NCBI RefSeq assembly: GCF_042680125.1
Contig: NZ_JBHTNY010000013.1
Strand: one strand, 5' to 3'
Origin: Robinsoniella peoriensis
GTDB lineage: Bacteria; Bacillota; Clostridia; Lachnospirales; Lachnospiraceae
DNA: 64,000 nucleotides
Below, piece by piece: positions 53,530 through 62,255 of this stretch (its first letter is position 1; each line of letters opens with the position of its first letter). The notes below the pieces were generated by a model. The model did not search any database. It worked only from the letters and a program-made list of their open reading frames with translations, and was not told the DNA's origin. The position numbers and the translations under genes are program-made.

Positions 53530-54258
53530 TCACAGATCCTGCTTTGAAAATGAACGCACTGCCATCACTACGCCCGTGGCCATACAAATTAAAACGGAAC
53601 AGACTGCAGCATAATAATACGGCGTTGATGGATCCAGCATGGCTCCCACTGATGCTGCTGACCAGGGAATAATGCTGGCCAAAACAAGCATTTGCGGTGA
53701 AGTCTGCCAGGCAGCCAGGCCAATGACCGCAAACAGAAGAGTCAAAAGTAACGAGGGATAAAATAATTTTTTCTGCTTAACTGCTGCATAGAGAACCGGT
53801 GACAGACTACAAAACTGAAACAGGCAGCTCTTGGTAACAAAAAGCAAAGGTGCCCACATATCTACCATACGGAACCGGGACTGAAATAAAAGCCTGTATC
53901 CCAACAGTGCAATTCCATCAATTCCTATGATTAAAACCAAATTCCACAAAACCCAGATCAAAAACTTTTCCAGTATAAATGCTGCTTTGGAAACCGGAGC
54001 CGTAAGCACATTAATAATTGTGTTATCCTGGTACTCCTTTTGAACCAGAAAAGTAAGAAACAACCCATTCATAACTGAGAATGTGATACCGGAAAACATA
54101 TTCATCGTACGTATCCACTCATCATAATTCAGTGCTGAAACTATGAACAATTCCTTTATAATCAGTAATCCTGGCACTGCCCAGACTATAACCGTCAATA
54201 TCCAGACCATCTTACTTTTTCTTAGTTTCAAGATTTCTGCTTCAATCAGATTAAGCAA
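53530..54258 (-). CDS. ABC-2-type transporter permease (lantibiotic immunity-like)
   Basis: 242 residues from a TTG at 54258, with GGAGGTG 6 bases before; the open frame to 54387 translates the tail of a broken ATPase gene in another frame. Six membrane segments; the N-terminus LLNLIEAEILKLRKSKMVWI and SVMNGLFLTFLVQKEYQDNT are typical of BcrB/LanE-like ABC-2 permeases. Its start overlaps the stop of the ATPase remnant, as in coupled genes, but that ATPase is reduced to its last 45 or so codons, so the exporter is probably non-functional unless it borrows an ATPase. Confidence 0.82.
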   Translation of the reverse strand: MLNLIEAEILKLRKSKMVWILTVIVWAVPGLLIIKELFIVSALNYDEWIRTMNMFSGITFSVMNGLFLTFLVQKEYQDNTIINVLTAPVSKAAFILEKFLIWVLWNLVLIIGIDGIALLGYRLLFQSRFRMVDMWAPLLFVTKSCLFQFCSLSPVLYAAVKQKKLFYPSLLLTLLFAVIGLAAWQTSPQMLVLASIIPWSAASVGAMLDPSTPYYYAAVCSVLICMATGVVMAVRSFSKQDL

Positions 54259-54390
54259 TTCCCTCACCTCCCGTAATCTTCTTAAAATAATCCTCCAGAC
54301 TATCCTTATAAATCTGCAGGGAAGATACGCTGATTCCGGCATTGTAAAAAGCTTCATTGATTTCGGACGGATTCTGCTGGACATCATATA
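54251..54390 (-). pseudogene. C-terminal remnant of an ABC exporter ATPase
   Basis: In the frame ending TAA at 54253-54251 the sequence reads IYDVQQNPSEINEAFYNAGI, then SVSSLQIYKDSLEDYFKKIT and GGEGIA. SLEDYFKKITGG is a typical tail of BcrA/LanF-type ATPases. Nothing of the Walker motifs remains. On its upstream side it abuts the truncated response regulator within a few bases, so one deletion joined the two. Confidence 0.75.
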
Positions 54391-54776
54391 TACGAATAAA
54401 ACTTCAGCACCGTATAACGCCGGATTAACGAGTTCACCCGGGCAAGAAATTCCTTTATTCCAAACGGCTTGGTCAGATAATCATCGGCCCCCAGCTCCAG
54501 ACCGGTAACTTTATCACTTTCATCGGCTTTTGCCGTCAGCATCAATACCGGTATGGAACACAGATCCCTTATTTTCGTCAGCACTGAAAAACCGCTGATA
54601 TCCGGAAGCATAACATCCAGAACAATAAGCTTATAGTCACCAGCCTCACGCAAAAAACGAATTCCTTCCATGCCGGTTGCTGCCACATCAGCCCAATGTC
54701 CATTGTGCTCAATGCATTGTTTTAATAGAATTCCTAATTCTTTATCATCATCAATAATCAATACTTTTTCGGTCAT
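54384..54776 (-). pseudogene. Truncated OmpR-type response regulator (receiver only)
   Basis: 130 residues from the ATG at 54776 (AGGAAAG upstream; the open frame runs on to 54893). The receiver is intact: EKVLIIDDDKELGILLKQCI, Asp54 in LIVLDVMLPDISG, Lys in DDYLTKPFGIKEFLARVNSL. After IRRYTVL the frame runs into KFYSYI and a stop, exactly where the linker to the DNA-binding domain should begin. The winged helix, the kinase gene and most of the ATPase gene appear deleted. It might still act as a receiver-only protein. Confidence 0.8.
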
Positions 54777-54808
54777 ACCGCTTTCCTTCCTATCATAAAA
54801 TAAATGGG

Positions 54809-56161
54809 CTAAAGCGTATTTAATTCCTTCAAATACGTCCCCATATACTCCTTGCGTATCTCCTCCGGCACGAGGCTGCCACCGGTTGCCCATGCAATAT
54901 GCACTGCCTGATCCATTTTCCCGTACAGTTGATTCTCCATCAGATATTTCTTTGTCTCCGGATATTGATTCAAATGGATCGGTCCGGTAAATGCCGCGCA
55001 GGCACTTGGTTCCAAAAAGATACCCTCCATTTCTATTAAATCACGCATATAATCATACAGATGCCCATCCCTGACCGTAAAAATTCCACTTAACAGTGGT
55101 TTCATAATGCTGCCTGCAAATCCGGAAGGGCGCCCCACAGCCAGCCCGTCTGCATGGGTTTGCCCGGATAATCCGATATCCTGTACGGAAATGTTCTGAT
55201 GCAGCCCGGTTGCCATTCCCACAAGCATACACGGTGCTTTAACCGGCTCCGCAAAGAAGCAGTGGACACAATTTTTGAATAGTTGTTTTAAGCCAAAACT
55301 GATGCCGCCCGGGGCTCCGCCAACTCCGCAGGGAATGTATACAAAAAGAGGATGCTGGGAATCAATGCTGATTCCCTGGTCCTTCAGCTGCCCTATAAGT
55401 CTCTTTGCTGCTACTGCATAGCCCAGGAATAGATTTCGGGAATTTTCATCATCTACAAAATAACTATTGGGGTCCATATCCGAACATCTTCTGCCGTTTA
55501 AAACTGCCTCACTATAATCCGATTCATATTCCACAACCTTGACTCCATGGCTTCTCAGCAAGTCCTTTTTCCACTGTTTTGCATCTGCCGACATATGTAC
55601 AATGACCTTATATCCGATTGCGGCACTCATAATGCCAATGCTCATCCCCAGGTTGCCGGTGGAACCAACCTGTATGGTATGGTCATTGAAAAAGGACCGG
55701 CTTTTGTCCGCTGCCAGGATTTCGTAAGAATCCTGAAAAGAAAGCAATCCATGTCCTAATGCCCGATCCTCGGTATGCTTCAGTACCGCATAAATGCCGC
55801 CCCTTGCCTTGATGGAACCCGCAATTGCAAGATGACTGTCCTGTTTTAATAACAGCCTGCCGGTCAGGGCGCTCTGATATTTCTCATTTATGCATTCCTG
55901 CATTTTAGGAATGGGCGACAGTACAGATTCAATAATTCCGCCCTGTTCTCTTGTCTCCGGAAAACAAGTTGCTATAAACGGAGCAAAACGGTTCAGACGC
56001 TCCTCTGCCTCGTCGATATCCTTCATGGAAAGTTCCAGATCTTTTGCGGCAAGTTCAAATGAAACCAGATCCGGATTCATCCAGACAGACTCTCTTTCTT
56101 CTATTATAGAAGATAAAACCGGAGTATTTCTAATCAGGTCTGCTGTTTCATATATTTTCAT
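54809..56161 (-). CDS. dsdA: D-serine ammonia-lyase (D-serine dehydratase)
   Basis: 450 residues, near the 442 of E. coli DsdA. PLP-dependent fold type II: Lys118 in LAIAGSIKARGGIYAVL forms the Schiff base at the same residue number as in E. coli. The phosphate-binding loop is VGSTGNLGMSIGIMS, and YIPCGVGGAPGGISFGLKQL contains the tetraglycine-like region. It converts D-serine to pyruvate and ammonia. It is cytoplasmic. The ATG at 56161 is preceded by a weak AAGAGG. It stands alone, with no DsdC regulator or transporter, between a broken exporter locus and the aldolase operon. D-serine would come from wall or host material (inference). Confidence 0.95.
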   Translation of the reverse strand: MKIYETADLIRNTPVLSSIIEERESVWMNPDLVSFELAAKDLELSMKDIDEAEERLNRFAPFIATCFPETREQGGIIESVLSPIPKMQECINEKYQSALTGRLLLKQDSHLAIAGSIKARGGIYAVLKHTEDRALGHGLLSFQDSYEILAADKSRSFFNDHTIQVGSTGNLGMSIGIMSAAIGYKVIVHMSADAKQWKKDLLRSHGVKVVEYESDYSEAVLNGRRCSDMDPNSYFVDDENSRNLFLGYAVAAKRLIGQLKDQGISIDSQHPLFVYIPCGVGGAPGGISFGLKQLFKNCVHCFFAEPVKAPCMLVGMATGLHQNISVQDIGLSGQTHADGLAVGRPSGFAGSIMKPLLSGIFTVRDGHLYDYMRDLIEMEGIFLEPSACAAFTGPIHLNQYPETKKYLMENQLYGKMDQAVHIAWATGGSLVPEEIRKEYMGTYLKELNTL

Positions 56162-56545
56162 TATTTATTTACCTCTTTCTTCTTTTTCACTATTATCTTC
56201 ATTATTATGCAGGAATGATGCCGTAGTTTCCCCTATGAATAGTCAGAATTTATATCCTGAAAATATTATCTTTTAATTATACAAATTATTTAGATTCTGA
56301 TTCCGGCATCATGTTTTTAGAACTGTTTCCATTATACCCGATTATCAGCCATTCAGCCAGTAGCACTCCACATATAATTTTCCATGTTTAACCAATATAC
56401 CCTTCCTTATCCTCACATAGTTCGTCAAAATACCTATTTATTTTCGTTTATAGCAAATTAGTCTACTAAAAATAGCTAATTTAACAACACAAAAGTACCG
56501 TTTCCGATTAACATAAATTTATCAATACTTATGGAGGTAAATGAA
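56162..56545 (+). promoter_or_regulatory. Aldolase-operon control region with shared 12-mer
   Basis: A 384-base gap without a gene. AGCAAATTAGTC (56453-56464) is repeated exactly at 59947-59958 upstream of the xylose-isomerase-like gene. Just after it, CTAATTT (around 56477) forms an inverted partner to AAATTAG. Both genes flank an AraC regulator (58823), which is the plausible binder. No strong -35/-10 pair is seen, in keeping with activator dependence. Confidence 0.45.
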
Positions 56546-57487
56546 ATGCTGGTAAATATGAATGATGTACTGATACCCGCCAAAAAAGGAAAGTATGCCA
56601 TCGGTCTATTTAATGCAGTAAACCTGGAACTTGCCAGAGGAATTATCGCTGCTGCAGAAAGTACCGGTTCTCCCGTGATTATGGGAACTGCAGAAGTACT
56701 TTTTCCTTACGGTCCGCTGGAAGAATTGTCCTATTATCTGCTGCCTATGGCAAAGAAAGCAAATGTTCCCATTGTCGTCCATCTGGACCACGGCCTGAAA
56801 AAAGAAACCTGCATAAAGGCACTGGAACTTGGCTTTAGTTCTATCATGTATGACTGCTCTACCGATTCTTACGACGAAAATGTGAGAAAAGTCAGAGAAA
56901 TGGCTGAAATCGCACACTCCTATGGTGCGAGCATCGAAGGTGAATTAGGGCATGTGGGTGACAATGAAGGTTCTTTTGAAGGTGATTCACATACAAATGA
57001 TCCTTCCAGATTTTATACAGATCCTGCACAGGCGAAAGATTTTGTGGAAAAAACAGGTGTGGATGCGCTTGCAATTGCGGTTGGTACTGCACACGGAGCT
57101 TACAAACTTCCGCCCAAACTGGATTTTGAGCGGATTCGAACAATTGCCAATACTATCTCCGTACCTCTGGTACTCCATGGCGGTTCCGGACTGACAGATC
57201 AGGATTTTAAAATGGCTATCCGGGAAGGTATCAGCAAGGTAAATATTTTTACGGATATCAATGTTGCAGCCGTAGAAGCAGCTTTCCGGGATTTCCAGTC
57301 TATGAACAAAGGCATCATCGATTTGATTCCGGCAGCAGTAGAAGCAACAAAACAGGAAGTAATGAAAAAAATTGAACTCTTTGGTTCCACCGGAAAAGGG
57401 CGGAATACGGATCTGGTAAAAGAGCTGGAGAGAAACCCCGCATTCATAGAGCGGATCGTAAAAGAAGTACTGCTGAAACTGCAGTAG
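56546..57487 (+). CDS. Class II ketose-bisphosphate aldolase (FbaA/GatY-like)
   Basis: 313 residues from the ATG at 56546 with GGAGG 8 bases upstream. Zn-dependent aldolase: catalytic Asp81 and metal-binding His82 in VVHLDHGLKKE, EGELGHVGDNE near 131-141, His183 in GTAHGAYKLPP, His211 in VLHGGSGLTD, and the phosphate site KVNIFTDIN. It splits fructose-1,6- or tagatose-1,6-type bisphosphates into triose phosphates. With PfkB kinase immediately downstream (via double-hairpin copy B) it forms a phosphorylate-then-cleave pathway. Which ketose is used cannot be settled from the sequence. Confidence 0.92.
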   Translation: MLVNMNDVLIPAKKGKYAIGLFNAVNLELARGIIAAAESTGSPVIMGTAEVLFPYGPLEELSYYLLPMAKKANVPIVVHLDHGLKKETCIKALELGFSSIMYDCSTDSYDENVRKVREMAEIAHSYGASIEGELGHVGDNEGSFEGDSHTNDPSRFYTDPAQAKDFVEKTGVDALAIAVGTAHGAYKLPPKLDFERIRTIANTISVPLVLHGGSGLTDQDFKMAIREGISKVNIFTDINVAAVEAAFRDFQSMNKGIIDLIPAAVEATKQEVMKKIELFGSTGKGRNTDLVKELERNPAFIERIVKEVLLKLQ

Positions 57488-57494
57488 ACAATCA

Positions 57495-57579
57495 GGAGGT
57501 AAAGTTTGAAGAAAAGCGCTTTCAAACTACTTATTATAGCAGTATCGCAGGCAGACCTGCGATATGCAGGAGGTAAACT
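57495..57579 (+). repeat. Intergenic double-hairpin element, copy B
   Basis: GGAGGTAA, stem 1 AGTTTGAA / TTCAAACT (8 bp plus), linker TACTTATTATAGCAG, stem 2 TATCGCAGG / CCTGCGATA (9 bp, loop CAGA), TGCAGGAGGTAAACT, then the ATG of the PfkB gene. It matches copy A at most positions, including the start-codon spacing. A frame from TTG at the stem 1 start encodes 25 residues (KKSAFKLLIIAVSQADLRY then AGGKL), but copy A cannot encode it. Confidence 0.85.
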
Positions 57580-58707
57580 ATGAGTGAAGCAAAAGCAAGT
57601 GTCGTGGTGGCAGGACATATTTGTCTTGATATTACACCGGACTTTCCGAACATTAAAATTGATAAAGTAGATGATATGCTGGTTCCTGGACGATTGATTC
57701 AAATGGGATCTGTAGATGTACATATTGGGGGATGCGTATCCAACACCGGTCTTGCACTGAAAATACTGGGAGCTAATGTAAGTCTGATGGGTAAGATTGG
57801 AAATGATGATTTTGGCAGTATCGTCTCCGACCAGATTAAATCACACAACGCCATTAACAGTATGAGTATCTCCGGGGAAGAAGATACTTCTTATTCTGTG
57901 GTAATTGCTCCAAGAGGCATTGACCGCATTTTCCTGCACCACTCCGGTGCAAATAATTATTTTTACGAGCAGGACCTGGATTTTGACATTATCAAGGACG
58001 CACGTCTCTTCCATCTTGGTTATCCGCCGCTGATGAAAAGCCTGTATGCTGACGGCGGCAGTGAACTGCTTAAAATCCTGCAGAGGGTGAAATCCCTGGG
58101 TGTTGCCACTTCCCTTGACATGGCAGCCGTTGATGAAAATGACGAAGCCGGAAAGGTGGATTGGGAAGCAATTCTGGAAAAAGTCCTGCCTTACGTTGAC
58201 TTTTTTGTTCCAAGTATTGAAGAACTGGCTTATATGATTGACCGCCCCAGATACCGGGAATGGATTGCCAGAGCCGACGGCCGGGACGTTACCAGTATCC
58301 TGTCCGTGGAAGAAGATATTGTACCTCTCGCCCAAAAGCTCCTTGCCATGGGCTGCAAAATAGTATTATTAAAATGCGGTGTTCCCGGGCTTTTCCTTGC
58401 CTCTTCTGATCAGGAAACCCTGGAGAAAATAGGGGAACGCCTGGAATTCAATGCCGGCGCCTGGACAGGCCTCCGTCATTTCGAACCCAGCTTTAAACCG
58501 GATAAAGTGCTCTCCGGCACAGGAGCAGGCGATACCAGCATCGCAGCCTTTCTGTATGCAATCTTAAATAACTACTGCTGGGAAGACTGTATGAAATATG
58601 CCACTGCTACCGGAGCATCCTGTGTCACTGCATACGATTCCTTAAGCGGACTGAAAAGTTTTGAAGAGCTTAAGAAAAAGATGGAACAGGGCTGGGAAAA
58701 AGTATAG
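57580..58707 (+). CDS. PfkB-family sugar kinase
   Basis: 375 residues. Ribokinase-like fold: VVVAGHICLDITPDFPN at the N-terminus, VHIGGCVSNTGLALKILGAN (the first PfkB signature region) and LSGTGAGDTSIAAFLYAIL with catalytic Asp318 (second signature). It phosphorylates a sugar or sugar phosphate with ATP in the cytoplasm. It directly follows the aldolase gene, so the product is probably the bisphosphate or ketose-1-phosphate cleaved by it. The ribosome site AGGAGG belongs to copy B of the double-hairpin repeat. A good terminator follows at 58761. Confidence 0.93.
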   Translation: MSEAKASVVVAGHICLDITPDFPNIKIDKVDDMLVPGRLIQMGSVDVHIGGCVSNTGLALKILGANVSLMGKIGNDDFGSIVSDQIKSHNAINSMSISGEEDTSYSVVIAPRGIDRIFLHHSGANNYFYEQDLDFDIIKDARLFHLGYPPLMKSLYADGGSELLKILQRVKSLGVATSLDMAAVDENDEAGKVDWEAILEKVLPYVDFFVPSIEELAYMIDRPRYREWIARADGRDVTSILSVEEDIVPLAQKLLAMGCKIVLLKCGVPGLFLASSDQETLEKIGERLEFNAGAWTGLRHFEPSFKPDKVLSGTGAGDTSIAAFLYAILNNYCWEDCMKYATATGASCVTAYDSLSGLKSFEELKKKMEQGWEKV

Positions 58708-58760
58708 ATGCTTTGCTGAGTAAGAAGAGACCTAAAACATACCGTGATACGTTTCAAAAA

Positions 58761-58805
58761 ACACAGCATATTACAACTACAGGTTGTGATTTGCTGTGCT
58801 TTTTC
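58761..58805. terminator. Rho-independent terminator after the PfkB gene
   Basis: CACAGCA and CAAC (58762-58777) pair with GTTGTGATTTGCTGTG (58783-58798) with small internal mismatches, followed by CTTTTT. It also separates the converging AraC gene. Confidence 0.8.
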
Positions 58806-58822
58806 ACTAAAAATACTGCTTC

Positions 58823-59755
58823 CTACATCCGCTTTTCTAATAACCGCAGACACTCTGCTTCTCCGAGGAACATCTGGGCAGTAGCTGCTTCCTTTTCTTC
58901 TGCTTCATTATAAATAATCCGTACTTTCCCTGTTTTTCGAAATTCCTTAGGCGTCATGCCCGTTTTTTTCACAAAAATCTGACTCAGATAGCGATAATCG
59001 GAAAATCCACAGGTAACGCAGATATCGGTCAGACTTAAATCCGTCTGGGCAATCAGGTATCTTGCCTTTTCAAAACGAAGGAGGGTTACATATTCCTGAA
59101 ATGACATATTGAAATTGTCCTTAAAAAAATGAGAAAGGTAGGACAGAGACAGACCTTCCTCTTCTACTAAATCCGAAAGCAGTATCTTAGAAGTATAATT
59201 CTCATCTATAAATTTTGTAATACGGGACAGCCTCTCCAAATGCGCATTCCTGGAACGTCTCTCCAGCTCTGTAATCCGGTGGTACGGGCAATAATACAAA
59301 AGTCTGTAGAAAATATCGCAGAGTAATGACATACATCTAAACTCATAATTGGTATTTCTCAAAAAATACAGGTATGCACATTCTTCAATTTCCCTTTGTA
59401 CCATGTACTTTATTTTCTGGGAAAAATATTTTCCGATATCCACAGAATCAAATTCCAGATTGTAAATATCCGGGTAAAACCGGGCACAAAATCCCGAGGA
59501 AATCTGCAATGATAATATAACTGCGCTGCCTTTTGAGGTATGCAGCTCATGTGGACGCCTGGGATTAAAAAGAAATACGGAGCCATCCGAAAATAAATAG
59601 GTCTGCTTATTGCAAAAAACCTCCACCATTCCGGATAGAACCATACAAATCTCAAACTCTTTATGAAAATGGGGCTTCCTGTGGGAAAGCTCCACAATAA
59701 ATATTTTAATATCATTCAGAAAATTATGTTCCACAAATTCGTATTCTTGATCCAT
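58823..59755 (-). CDS. AraC-family transcriptional regulator
   Basis: 310 residues from the ATG at 59755 with GGAGG 6 bases before; an open extension of 45 residues upstream has no site. Cupin-type N-terminus (SHRKPHFHKEFEICMVLSGM, then FLFNPRRPHELHTSKGS). C-terminal HTH pair: ILLSDLVEEEGLSLSYLSHF and LTDICVTCGFSDYRYLSQIF, ending GMTPKEFRKTG. It sits between two plus-strand sugar operons whose upstream regions share a 12-mer, and it is divergent from the xylose-isomerase-like gene, so it probably activates both. Confidence 0.93.
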   Translation of the reverse strand: MDQEYEFVEHNFLNDIKIFIVELSHRKPHFHKEFEICMVLSGMVEVFCNKQTYLFSDGSVFLFNPRRPHELHTSKGSAVILSLQISSGFCARFYPDIYNLEFDSVDIGKYFSQKIKYMVQREIEECAYLYFLRNTNYEFRCMSLLCDIFYRLLYYCPYHRITELERRSRNAHLERLSRITKFIDENYTSKILLSDLVEEEGLSLSYLSHFFKDNFNMSFQEYVTLLRFEKARYLIAQTDLSLTDICVTCGFSDYRYLSQIFVKKTGMTPKEFRKTGKVRIIYNEAEEKEAATAQMFLGEAECLRLLEKRM

Positions 59756-59946
59756 ATGCCGCCTCCACAGGAACTCGGTTCCGTTTAAATAATATCTGCT
59801 TCCATTCGTTAAACTGCTGCTTACGATGATACACAATCTTGGATTACTGATATTTCTGTCTCCAGATTGTGGGTGATCCGTAATTAACAATGGAACAAAC
59901 TCTGACTACAGTATACCTGAATAGCCGATGAAAGAAAAGCTAAAAA

Positions 59947-59958
59947 AGCAAATTAGTC
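59947..59958 (+). promoter_or_regulatory. Shared 12-mer, candidate AraC activator site
   Basis: AGCAAATTAGTC, identical to 56453-56464, in the 322-base divergent region between the AraC gene and the xylose-isomerase-like gene. A TATAAT lies at 60004-60009, about 46 bases further. No other gene is seen in 59756-60077. Confidence 0.45.
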
Positions 59959-60077
59959 ATATAAAATCAACATATATATGAAAGTTAATTTTTTTGATTT
60001 CAGTATAATCAAGATATAAAGAATTATGGTAAAGCAAAGATTTGCTGAGCCATACAAACACATAAGGAGGATACAAT

Positions 60078-61112
60078 ATGTCAAGATTTAAATTTTCCGT
60101 AGGTCCCTGGAACGTACATACCGGAGCAGATTCCTACGGTCCCGCTACCAGAAATGATATTCCTTTTGAAGAAAAGGTAAAGAAATTTTCAGAAATGGGA
60201 TTTTCCGCAATTCAATTCCACGATGATGATGCAGTGCCAAACCTGAATGATTTAAACGAAGAAGAGATCCGGGCAGAAGCCAGAAAATTAAAAGAGCTGC
60301 TGGACAAATACCATATGGCTGCTGAATTTGTAGCGCCCAGACTCTGGATGGATCCCCATACCATTGACGGCGGATTCATGTCCACTTCCAAAGAGGACAG
60401 GGACTTCGCCATGTGGAGAGCAAAAAGGTCTATTGATATTGCCAATGAACTGGGCACCGATATGCTGGTTATCTGGCTGGCAAGAGAAGGCACATTATGC
60501 GCAGAGTCCAAAAGCCCTGTATGGGCAACCAGGCAGTTAATCGAAGCCATCAACGAAATGCTGCGCTATGATTCTAAGATCCGCGTAGTCATAGAACCCA
60601 AACCCAACGAGCCGATTGACCGGAGTATCTGCGGCACCATGGGCCATGTAATGGCAATCTCCGCAGCTACCATCGATCCTTCCAGAGTGGGAGGCAATCT
60701 GGAAAGTGCCCATGCAATATTAGCAGGCCTTGACCCTTCCCATGAAATCGGTTTTGCACTTGCAATGAATAAATTATGGACAGTACATTTAAATGACCAG
60801 AACGGCATTAAATTTGACCAGGATAAATCCTTTGGCGTGGAAAATCTCCGCCAGGCATTTAACCAGATCAAAGTACTGATGGAAAATAATTATGGTTCCA
60901 ACGGGGAATATGTAGGACTTGATGTAAAGGCAATGAGAACAACTACCGACGAAGACAGCTATAAACACCTGGAGAACAGTCTGAAAATTGTAAAGGCACT
61001 GGAAGACAAAGCAGCACGCTTCGATTACGATTTCCAGAAAAAGTGTGTGGAAAACAGAGACTTTGAAGGTCTGGAAATGTATGTTATGAATCTGCTTATG
61101 GGAATTGAATAG
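60078..61112 (+). CDS. Xylose-isomerase-like TIM-barrel protein
   Basis: 344 residues, shorter than typical xylose isomerase (about 440) but with its style: FKFSVGPWNVHTGADSYGPA at the N-terminus, FSAIQFHDDDAVP (catalytic His region), WLAREGTLCAESK, VIEPKPNEP (metal Glu), VGGNLESAHAIL, HLNDQNG and FDQDKSFG near the C-terminal metal site, then EYVGLDVKAM. It isomerises an aldose to a ketose in the cytoplasm. AGGAGG precedes the ATG. The gene is alone under its own promoter, with the 12-mer shared with the aldolase operon, so it is likely step one before the PfkB kinase and aldolase. The sugar is unknown. Confidence 0.87.
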   Translation: MSRFKFSVGPWNVHTGADSYGPATRNDIPFEEKVKKFSEMGFSAIQFHDDDAVPNLNDLNEEEIRAEARKLKELLDKYHMAAEFVAPRLWMDPHTIDGGFMSTSKEDRDFAMWRAKRSIDIANELGTDMLVIWLAREGTLCAESKSPVWATRQLIEAINEMLRYDSKIRVVIEPKPNEPIDRSICGTMGHVMAISAATIDPSRVGGNLESAHAILAGLDPSHEIGFALAMNKLWTVHLNDQNGIKFDQDKSFGVENLRQAFNQIKVLMENNYGSNGEYVGLDVKAMRTTTDEDSYKHLENSLKIVKALEDKAARFDYDFQKKCVENRDFEGLEMYVMNLLMGIE

Positions 61113-61132
61113 CGATTATATAATTTTTATCC

Positions 61133-61158
61133 AATGGGGGGCTAACATGTCCCCCATT
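61133..61158 (+). terminator. Hairpin after the isomerase gene
   Basis: AATGGGGG (61133-61140) and CCCCCATT (61151-61158), perfect 8-bp stem with a 10-base loop, followed by TCCTTATAT. The T-run is weak. It lies between the converging isomerase and kinase genes. Confidence 0.6.
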
Positions 61159-61213
61159 TCCTTATATCTAAAAATATCTTTCTTCTGTCTATATCACCGC
61201 GATGATTTTCAGA

Positions 61214-62125
61214 TTAAATCTGGCTTACCGACACCTTTGGCAACAGATTTATTATTTCATCCCGCTCTGCCAGATCTTCAGCAAACGCTGTGGCACTTCC
61301 TGCCGATGCCGCAAATTTTAGCGCCAGTGGTACAGAACTTTCATATCCTTTTAAGAATCCTGCAACCATAGAGTCTCCGGCGCCTACCGAATTTTTCACA
61401 GTCCCAAAAGGTGCCTGTATCCGGTACATGCTGCCATCTTCATCACCGAATATGGCACCATCCCCTGCCCTGGAAACCAGTACGTTTCTGGCCCCCATTT
61501 TCTGTATCTCTTTGATGCAGCAGATGATTTCCTGTTCATTTGTGCAGGAAACCCCGAACACACCGCCTAACTCATGATGGTTTGGCTTGATCAGAAATGG
61601 ATGGTAGGGAAGCGTTTTAACCAGCAGTTCTCTCTCTGCATCTACCACGACTTTTACATTCCGGTCTGCCAATTGTTCCATAATTTTCTGATAAGCATCG
61701 GACGAAAGGCAGGCTGGAATGCTTCCGGCAAGAACAAGGGTATCGTCCCCGGTCAACACTGAAATTTTATCCAGCAGCTGCCTGAATTCATCCTCCGTAA
61801 TATCTGGTCCATTGCCGTTAAGATCTGTTTCTGTTTCGCCTTTTACCTTTACATTAATTCTGGAATTCCCCCGGGATAAAGCCACGAAATTTGTATGTAT
61901 TCCCTGCAATTCCAACTGTCTGACGATTTCATTTCCCGTAAAACCCGCCTGGAATCCCATTGCCACACTTTCTGCCCCCAGATGCCTTAGAACAATAGAG
62001 ACATTGATACCCTTTCCCCCGCAAAAAAGGTGCTCCGAGCTGCTCCTATTTATTTCTCCTGAACTCATATGGGGAATATGCATAATATAATCCAATGCGG
62101 GATTAAATGTCACTGTGTAAATCAT
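61214..62125 (-). CDS. 1-Phosphofructokinase-family kinase (FruK/LacC type)
   Basis: 303 residues from the ATG at 62125, with GGAG 8 bases upstream; an open extension of 57 residues translates another frame's C-terminal codons. The N-terminus MIYTVTFNPALDYIMHI is the FruK/LacC hallmark; CGGKGINVSIVLRHLGAES and FGTVKNSVGAGDSMVAGF with catalytic Asp251 are the two PfkB signatures. It makes fructose-1,6-bisphosphate from fructose-1-phosphate, or tagatose-1,6-bisphosphate in LacC. Its start overlaps the stop of a 31-codon frame (ATGA). No fructose PTS gene is nearby, which favours a LacC-like or internal-phosphosugar role. Confidence 0.92.
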   Translation of the reverse strand: MIYTVTFNPALDYIMHIPHMSSGEINRSSSEHLFCGGKGINVSIVLRHLGAESVAMGFQAGFTGNEIVRQLELQGIHTNFVALSRGNSRINVKVKGETETDLNGNGPDITEDEFRQLLDKISVLTGDDTLVLAGSIPACLSSDAYQKIMEQLADRNVKVVVDAERELLVKTLPYHPFLIKPNHHELGGVFGVSCTNEQEIICCIKEIQKMGARNVLVSRAGDGAIFGDEDGSMYRIQAPFGTVKNSVGAGDSMVAGFLKGYESSVPLALKFAASAGSATAFAEDLAERDEIINLLPKVSVSQI

Positions 62126-62217
62126 ACCATCTCTCCTTCTACAGGGCCCCTGATGACATCCACCTGGGATTTCAGCCATTCCGTCGTATTTACATCCAGG
62201 CCATCGTCGATGATCAT
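62122..62217 (-). other. 31-codon coupled reading frame, leader peptide or gene remnant
   Basis: From the ATG at 62217 the frame reads MIIDDGLDVNTTEWLKSQ and VDVIRGPVEGEMV, with a stop overlapping the kinase start (ATGA). AAAGGGATGAG lies about 10 bases before, and a promoter is at 62256-62284. It resembles the C-terminus of some regulator or enzyme rather than a designed leader, but it has its own expression signals. I do not recognise it. Confidence 0.35.
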
Positions 62218-62255
62218 GTTCGTTTAACTCATCCCTTTGAGCCTGCTTTGGTATT

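Noticed and set aside
57504..57581. A 25-codon small protein encoded by the double-hairpin element
   Set aside because: The equivalent frame is closed or shifted in copies A and C, so I report the element as a structured repeat and not as a gene.
61105..61371. 88-codon plus-strand frame after the isomerase gene
   Set aside because: It crosses the hairpin at 61133 and the end of the converging kinase gene, and has no homology I can recognise.
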